A stretch of DNA of 64,000 nucleotides from Streptococcus mitis 17/34 (lineage in GTDB: Bacteria; Bacillota; Bacilli; Lactobacillales; Streptococcaceae), in assembly GCA_000430305.1 (NCBI GenBank), contig ASZZ01000004.1, positions 1 through 64,000 on the forward strand. Direction: 5' to 3'. A program made the translations under genes and the position numbers. Under the pieces are notes generated by a model. The model had not been told where the DNA came from. It ran no database searches and saw only the letters and a program-made list of their open reading frames with translations. The stretch's first letter is position 1, and every line of letters starts with the position of its first letter. This document shows, piece after piece, positions 59,828-64,000 of the stretch.

Positions 59828-60496
59828 ATGAAAAAATTTGTTGCTGAATTAATCGGTACTTTTATGCTTGTGTTCATCGGAACAGGAGCTGTTGTTTTTG
59901 GAAATGGTCTTGATGGCCTAGGTCACCTTGGAATAGCCTTTGCCTTTGGTTTAGCTATCGTAGTCGCAGCCTACTCAATCGGAACTATTTCAGGTGCTCA
60001 CTTGAACCCAGCTGTTTCTATTGCTATGTTTGTAAACAAACGTTTGTCATCTTCAGAGCTTGTAAACTACATCCTTGGACAAGTAGTTGGAGCCTTCATC
60101 GCTTCTGGCGCTGTCTTCTTCCTCTTGGCTAACTCAGGTATGTCAATTGCTAGTCTTGGTGAAAATGCCTTGGCAAACGGTGTCACTGTTTTTGGTGGTT
60201 TCTTGTTTGAAGTCATTGCAACTTTCTTGTTTGTCTTGGTTATCATGACTGTGACATCAGCAAGCAAGGGAAATGGCGCGATTGCTGGTTTGGTAATCGG
60301 TTTGTCATTGATGGCGATGATTCTTGTGGGATTGAACATTACTGGGCTTTCAGTAAACCCAGCTCGTAGCTTGGCACCAGCTGTCTTGGTAGGTGGCGCA
60401 GCCCTTCAACAAGTTTGGATTTTCATCCTTGCGCCAATCGTTGGTGGAGTTCTTGCAGCACTTGTTGCTAAAAACTGTCTTGGAACAGAAGAATGA
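59828..60496 (+). CDS. Aquaporin (MIP family)
   Basis: A 222-residue six-helix channel with both NPA motifs (HLNPAVS near residue 64, SVNPARS near 180). Residues around the second NPA (NPARSLAPAV) are AqpZ-like rather than GlpF-like. It passes water and perhaps peroxide or oxygen. AAGGAG lies before the ATG; -10-like TAGACTAGT is upstream. Confidence 0.92.
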   Translation: MKKFVAELIGTFMLVFIGTGAVVFGNGLDGLGHLGIAFAFGLAIVVAAYSIGTISGAHLNPAVSIAMFVNKRLSSSELVNYILGQVVGAFIASGAVFFLLANSGMSIASLGENALANGVTVFGGFLFEVIATFLFVLVIMTVTSASKGNGAIAGLVIGLSLMAMILVGLNITGLSVNPARSLAPAVLVGGAALQQVWIFILAPIVGGVLAALVAKNCLGTEE

Positions 60497-60507
60497 TTGA
60501 TACTCAA

Positions 60508-60545
60508 AAAGCCTTGCTCCTCATCTTGAGGAACAGGGCTTTTTC
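60508..60545 (+). terminator. Terminator after the aquaporin gene
   Basis: AAAAAGCC-TTGCTCCTC / GAGGAACAG-GGCTTTTT hairpin, with a T-tail. Confidence 0.8.
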
Positions 60546-60554
60546 GTATCTGTT

Positions 60555-60753
60555 TATACTTAATGAAAATCAAAGAGCAAACTAGGAAACTAGCCGCAGG
60601 TTGCTCAAATCACTGCTTTGAGGTTGTAGATAGAGCTGACGAAGTTAGTTCAAAACACTGTTTTGAGATTGTGGATAAGACTGACGAAGTCAGTTACCTA
60701 TATCTACGGCAAGGCGACGTTGACGCGGTTTGAAGAGATTTTCGAAGAGTTTA
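60555..60753 (+). repeat. BOX element (boxA, boxB-like repeat, boxC)
   Basis: boxA begins TATACTTAATGAAAATCAAA (60555) and carries GCAAACTAGGAAACTAGCCGC. A second half TTCAAAACACTGTTTTGAG (60639-60657) with GACTGACGAAGTCAGT follows. boxC is ACGGCAAGGCGACGTTGACG to the end (60706-60753). BOX is a hallmark repeat of S. pneumoniae and its near relatives. It overlaps the stop codon of queF (60751). Confidence 0.93.
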
Positions 60754-61242
60754 ACGGTTGTCAATTTTCTCTGGATAAAGGTCGTGTTGGAAGAGGCGTT
60801 GTTCTGCCAAGCCTTCATACTTAGTTCCTGGTTTACCATAGTTGTAGTAAGGGTCAATTGAAATGCCACCGCGCGGAGTGAATTTTCCCCAGACTTCTAA
60901 ATAGCGAGGGTCTAGCAAGTTGACCAAGTCTTTCCCGATGGTGTTGATACAGTTTTCGTGGAAATCTCCGTGGTTTCGGTAGCTAAAGAGGTAGAGTTTG
61001 AGGGATTTTGACTCAACACAGAGCTTGTCAGGAATGTAGGAAATATAAATCGTCGCAAAGTCTGGCTGAGCAGTGATTGGGCAAAGTGAGGTAAATTCAG
61101 GGCAGTTAAATTTGATAAAATAGTCATTTTCCACATGACGATTGTCAAAGGATTCCAGGACTTCTGGTTGATATTCGAAAATGTAGTTGGTTTCTTTGTT
61201 GCCTAGTAGGCTGAGGTTTTTCATTTCTTCTTGTTGTGACAT
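60751..61242 (-). CDS. queF: NADPH-dependent 7-cyano-7-deazaguanine reductase
   Basis: A 163-residue unimodular QueF. The catalytic Cys is in [14 protein letters not shown], the substrate Glu in [16 protein letters not shown] with HENC. It reduces preQ0 to preQ1. Last gene of queCDEF; its stop codon lies inside the BOX element. 18 bp after queE on the minus strand. Confidence 0.94.
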   Translation of the reverse strand: MSQQEEMKNLSLLGNKETNYIFEYQPEVLESFDNRHVENDYFIKFNCPEFTSLCPITAQPDFATIYISYIPDKLCVESKSLKLYLFSYRNHGDFHENCINTIGKDLVNLLDPRYLEVWGKFTPRGGISIDPYYNYGKPGTKYEGLAEQRLFQHDLYPEKIDNR

Positions 61243-61260
61243 GATTTTTTCTTTCTAATC

Positions 61261-61977
61261 TTAAACACCACGTTGATTATCGTAGAGGAGGGTATGCAGT
61301 TGAGGAAGGACGCGGACATTGCCCCAGCTATCGTCGGTAGCGATGCGTTCCCAGAGTTCTTTGAGACGGTCCAGTTGGTCTTGGACAATATTGCCTGTAG
61401 CCTTGGGCTCAGGATTTCCTGCAGATAAGAAAAGAACATCTGGTTGGTAACGTTCTTGTATGCCTCTGGCAAAGGCCAAATCTGCATCGTCAAAGACAGG
61501 AATTTTAAAGGTGACCTTGTCTGGATCCAGTTGGGAAACGATAAAGTCCAAGGTCTCAAAGTTGACTTCCATCTTGGATGAAGGAGGTTTGGGACTGAGA
61601 GTGACCTGGTCAATATCTTTCAACCAATTTTGCCAGCGAGAGCCTTGAGTTTCAACAGCCAGAGTGACACCGCGTTCCTTGAGCTTGGTGACCAGTTCAG
61701 CCATATTGGCTGCTAGGATAGCAGGATTGCCCCCAGATAGGGTTACATAGTCGTAGCTCCCCAATTTATCCAAGGCAGCAATGACCTCGTCAGCAGTCAT
61801 ACGAGTTGGCTTTTCAGAGCCATCCCAAGTAAAGGCAGAATCGCACCAGTCGCAGTGGTAGTCGCAACCAGCAGTGCGGACAAACATGGTTTTCTGCCCG
61901 ATTGCACGGCCTTCGCCTTGAAAGGTTGGGCCGAAAATTTCCAGAACTGGTAGTTTGAGGACACGTTCCCTAGTCAT
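61261..61977 (-). CDS. queE: 7-carboxy-7-deazaguanine synthase
   Basis: A 238-residue radical-SAM enzyme. The cluster motif CxxxCxxC is in TAGCDYHCDWCDS near residue 33. Overlaps queD by 8 bp. It converts carboxytetrahydropterin to CDG in preQ0 synthesis. Confidence 0.94.
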   Translation of the reverse strand: MTRERVLKLPVLEIFGPTFQGEGRAIGQKTMFVRTAGCDYHCDWCDSAFTWDGSEKPTRMTADEVIAALDKLGSYDYVTLSGGNPAILAANMAELVTKLKERGVTLAVETQGSRWQNWLKDIDQVTLSPKPPSSKMEVNFETLDFIVSQLDPDKVTFKIPVFDDADLAFARGIQERYQPDVLFLSAGNPEPKATGNIVQDQLDRLKELWERIATDDSWGNVRVLPQLHTLLYDNQRGV

Positions 61978-62413
61978 CTAACCACTCCCGTCTAAACTCC
62001 GCAAAGGAAGTCGGAGTTTCATAGAGGCGAACGTATTCCAAACGAAGACCGCGTTCATCTGGCAACTCTTGATTCATGGTTTGGAAAATCCAGTAAACCA
62101 TATTTTCAGCAGTCGTGTTCATATAGGGAAGAGTTTCATTGAGATAGCGATGATCCAAATGGGGCTCTAAGAAGTTCTTGTAGATCGCTTTGATGTCTCC
62201 AAAATCGTAGGTCATACCACGCTCATCTAAAAATCCACTGACAGCAATCTGCAGATGATAAGTGTGGCCGTGCAGGGACTTGCATTTTCCCTCATAGTGA
62301 AAGAGGTGGTGGGCAGCGTCGAAAGTAAACTCTTTTGAAACTAAGGTTCTGTGAGGATTGTAGACAAGCGACTCCCCAGTTTCCTGTTTGATTTCTTTGG
62401 GTGCAAAAAACAT
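61970..62413 (-). CDS. queD: 6-carboxytetrahydropterin synthase
   Basis: About 147 residues from ATG 62413 (preferred because it directly abuts the queC stop). Zinc histidines are in TFDAAHHLFHYEGKCKSLHG and HTYHL. The catalytic Cys is in GKCKSLHGH. It makes carboxytetrahydropterin from GTP-derived triphosphate. Confidence 0.93.
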   Translation of the reverse strand: MFFAPKEIKQETGESLVYNPHRTLVSKEFTFDAAHHLFHYEGKCKSLHGHTYHLQIAVSGFLDERGMTYDFGDIKAIYKNFLEPHLDHRYLNETLPYMNTTAENMVYWIFQTMNQELPDERGLRLEYVRLYETPTSFAEFRREWLDD

Positions 62414-63066
62414 TAGGCCTCTCCTTTCTGTGAGAGATAGACATCTAGTCCATGTTGACGTAGGTGGCAGGCTGGGCAATCCCCACAGCCACTGCCGATA
62501 ATCCCATTGTAGCAGGTTAAGGTCTTTTCACGAACATAGTCAAAGGCACCGAGTTGGTCAGCTAATTCCCAAGTTTTAGCCTTGTCCAGCCACATGAGAG
62601 GCGTTTGGATAACAAAGTCGTAATCCATGGCAAGGTTGAGGGTGACATTGAGGGATTTGACAAAGACATCCCGACAATCGGGGTAGCCTGAAAAGTCTGT
62701 CTCACAGACACCTGTCACGATGTCTTTCATGCCACGTTGTTTGGCAAGAACTGCCGCAAAGGATAGAAAGAGGTGGTTGCGACCGTCAACAAAGGTATTG
62801 GGAACCTCTCCCTCTTTTTGCTCAATTTCCAGATCAGAGGTCAGGGCATTTTCAGTGATTTGCCCCAGCAGAGACATATCTAGGATATGATGACGAATCC
62901 CCTGTTCTTTAGCGATTTCTCTAGCGACTTGAATTTCGAGATGATGGCGTTGACCGTAGGCAAAGGTAACGGCTTCGACTGTTTCATAGTGTTCTTTAGC
63001 CCAAAAGAGGCAGGTTGTAGAATCTTGACCACCACTAAAGACGACCAAGGCTGATTGACGTTTCAT
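62413..63066 (-). CDS. queC: 7-cyano-7-deazaguanine synthase
   Basis: About 217 residues from ATG 63066. The PP-loop ATP motif is [12 protein letters not shown], and the zinc cysteines are in [19 protein letters not shown]. It makes preQ0. First gene of queCDEF, behind the structured leader. Confidence 0.94.
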   Translation of the reverse strand: MKRQSALVVFSGGQDSTTCLFWAKEHYETVEAVTFAYGQRHHLEIQVAREIAKEQGIRHHILDMSLLGQITENALTSDLEIEQKEGEVPNTFVDGRNHLFLSFAAVLAKQRGMKDIVTGVCETDFSGYPDCRDVFVKSLNVTLNLAMDYDFVIQTPLMWLDKAKTWELADQLGAFDYVREKTLTCYNGIIGSGCGDCPACHLRQHGLDVYLSQKGEA

Positions 63067-63079
63067 AGTACTCCTTCCA

Positions 63080-63215
63080 AAATGGGAAATGTTCAGAGCA
63101 CGCAAAAAGCTCCCATGAGGGAGCTAAAAAATACCAAATCGAGGTTTTTTTTAGCGATGGCATGTCCCAAACATCGTAATATTCTACTTATAGTCTAGCA
63201 TATTTTTTGAAAAAT
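63080..63215 (-). promoter_or_regulatory. queC promoter and structured leader, possible preQ1-responsive switch
   Basis: Minus-strand promoter: TTGCCA, 17 bp, TAGACT with an upstream TG. The leader then holds CGATG (63176-63172) and CATCG (63159-63155), a stem enclosing TTTGGGACATGC. This is followed by an A-tract and CC, a small H-type pseudoknot-like pattern. GCTAAAAAA (63155-63147) can pair with TTTTTTAGC (63131-63123), excluding the terminator AGCTCCC-TCAT-GGGAGCT (63125-63108) that is followed by T5. I do not match it to the preQ1-I or -II consensus as I recall them. Confidence 0.68.
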
Positions 63216-63267
63216 GGCAAAGGGCAAGAAAAAAGAGACCAAAGCAAGTACTTGGTCTCTCGTTTGA

Positions 63268-63582
63268 TTAGCTCAATTCAGCAACGATGGCCTTGATTTG
63301 TTCTGCTGTGTGAACACCAGCAACTTGTTTGACAACTTGGCCGTCTTTTTTGAAGAGAAGAGTTGGGATAGACATGATTCCAAAAGCACGAGCTGTGTTT
63401 GGATTTTCATCCACGTCCATTTTAACGATTTTCAAGACATCTTCTGAAAGTTCTTCAGACAATTTATCCAAGATTGGACCTTGCATACGACATGGACCAC
63501 ACCAAGTTGCCCAGAAGTCTACCAAGACCAAACCGTCTTTTGTTTCTTGTTCGAATGTTGCATCTGTAATTGCTTTTGCCAT
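63268..63582 (-). CDS. trxA: Thioredoxin
   Basis: A 104-residue thioredoxin with the active site WCGPCR in WATWCGPCRMQGP and the cis-proline loop MSIPTLLF. Cytosolic disulfide reductant. 15 bp after the DUF4649 gene on the same strand. ATG 63582 with AGGAG upstream. Confidence 0.95.
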   Translation of the reverse strand: MAKAITDATFEQETKDGLVLVDFWATWCGPCRMQGPILDKLSEELSEDVLKIVKMDVDENPNTARAFGIMSIPTLLFKKDGQVVKQVAGVHTAEQIKAIVAELS

Positions 63583-63597
63583 TTTATTTCTCCTTTT

Positions 63598-63819
63598 TTA
63601 GTTATATTGGCTTAAATCTTGTTTCATGAGATAGAAGAAGATATCTCCATAAGTCCCATGATAGTCCAAATCATGACCGTTGTAAGTTAATTTTTGGACA
63701 GAGTAGTAGTCTGCGACGCCGATGAGGCAAGCTTGTTGTGAACGATCAAAGTCGTCATAAGATTCGAAAGTTACAGTTCTTTCGTTCTTGCTGGCATCTA
63801 GATAGGTAATTTCAATCAT
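63598..63819 (-). CDS. DUF4649 family protein
   Basis: A 73-residue protein from ATG 63819 (AAGGAG upstream; an earlier in-frame ATG at 63900 gives an unlikely hydrophobic leader). Sequence starts MIEITYLDASKNERTVTFES and ends YGDIFFYLMKQDLSQYN. DUF4649 proteins are short, streptococcal and uncharacterised. Confidence 0.82.
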   Translation of the reverse strand: MIEITYLDASKNERTVTFESYDDFDRSQQACLIGVADYYSVQKLTYNGHDLDYHGTYGDIFFYLMKQDLSQYN

Positions 63820-63918
63820 TTTTAAAACTCCTTTGTTTAATGATGACTTTATTTTACTCCTTGTAAAAGAGAATGTCAAGAAAAATGATTGCGCACGCAA
63901 CTTTTTTCTAAAATCATC

Positions 63919-64000
63919 TTAAATCAAGAAATCCAAACCAGTTTCTAAGCTCTCTTCAACAGCCTTTTGTAGAGAGGCCAGTGTCTTTTGCCCATCACTT
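63919..64000 (-). CDS. C-terminus of an unidentified protein, cut by window edge
   Basis: The last 26 codons before TAA (63921-63919) read SDGQKTLASLQKAVEESLET and GLDFLI on the minus strand. The helix is amphipathic. Identity cannot be established. Confidence 0.5.
   Translation of the reverse strand, partial: SDGQKTLASLQKAVEESLETGLDFLI

Overview
The window is chromosomal DNA from a mitis-group Streptococcus, most likely S. pneumoniae or a very close relative. The evidence is a complete BOX element (60555-60753), a RUP-like miniature repeat (992-1100), an IS1167-like ISL3 transposase, the MgaSpn-type regulator beside its Gls24/CsbD target operon, the SczA-CzcD pair and the galR-galKT locus. 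These identifications rest on remembered gene families and gene orders; no search was run.

Layout. 1-1100: end of an insertion sequence plus a RUP-like repeat. 1.1-7.2 kb: birA, a polytopic Wzy/O-antigen-ligase-like protein, a MarR regulator, a double SnoaL protein and a betaine/choline ABC importer (both importer genes frameshifted). 7.3-10.5 kb: a foreign, GC-richer ECF vitamin-type transporter (S component, EcfT, two ATPases) that sits where most of pnuC should be; only the pnuC 3' end remains (to 11006). 11.1-18.4 kb: sczA/czcD zinc efflux, an alcohol dehydrogenase, then galR divergent from galK-HAD-galT. 18.4-22.4 kb: thioesterase, pbuX-xpt under a guanine riboswitch, VOC protein, exoA. 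22.5-29.3 kb: DUF3290/DUF421 pair, a heterodimeric ABC exporter, a glycan-initiating sugar transferase and a DegT aminotransferase. 29.3-37.4 kb: tryptophan region with two T-box leaders, an extra trpB copy, then trpEGDCFBA. 37.4-42.8 kb: prepilin peptidase, GNAT, transposase remnant, the envelope-stress operon (CsbD, Gls24, DUF2273, AmaP, GlsB) and the divergent mga gene, which is broken. 43-46.6 kb: oxidoreductase with its Rrf2 regulator and shared palindromes; LtrA. 45.1-52.7 kb: an integration hot spot next to tRNA-Lys(CUU), with repeated att-like fragments, an integrase remnant, a decayed second tRNA-Lys and membrane-protein cargo. 52.7-64 kb: 6S RNA, rarA, NUDIX, prmA-rsmE, pepF, aquaporin, the queCDEF queuosine operon with a structured leader, trxA and a DUF4649 gene.

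About eleven single-base deletions break otherwise intact genes, including galT, rarA and pepF. Most are in or beside short homopolymers. This looks like base-calling error in the assembly more than biology. The 13-bp tandem duplication in mga and the pnuC replacement look like real events.

The most interesting items are: a duplicated tryptophan synthase beta subunit behind its own tRNA-Trp T-box with a second T-box gating the full trp operon; an imported ECF transporter whose two ATPases carry complementary defects; a structured pseudoknot-like leader before queCDEF; a DUF308 membrane protein fused to a permuted papain-like domain; and the layered att remnants at tRNA-Lys.
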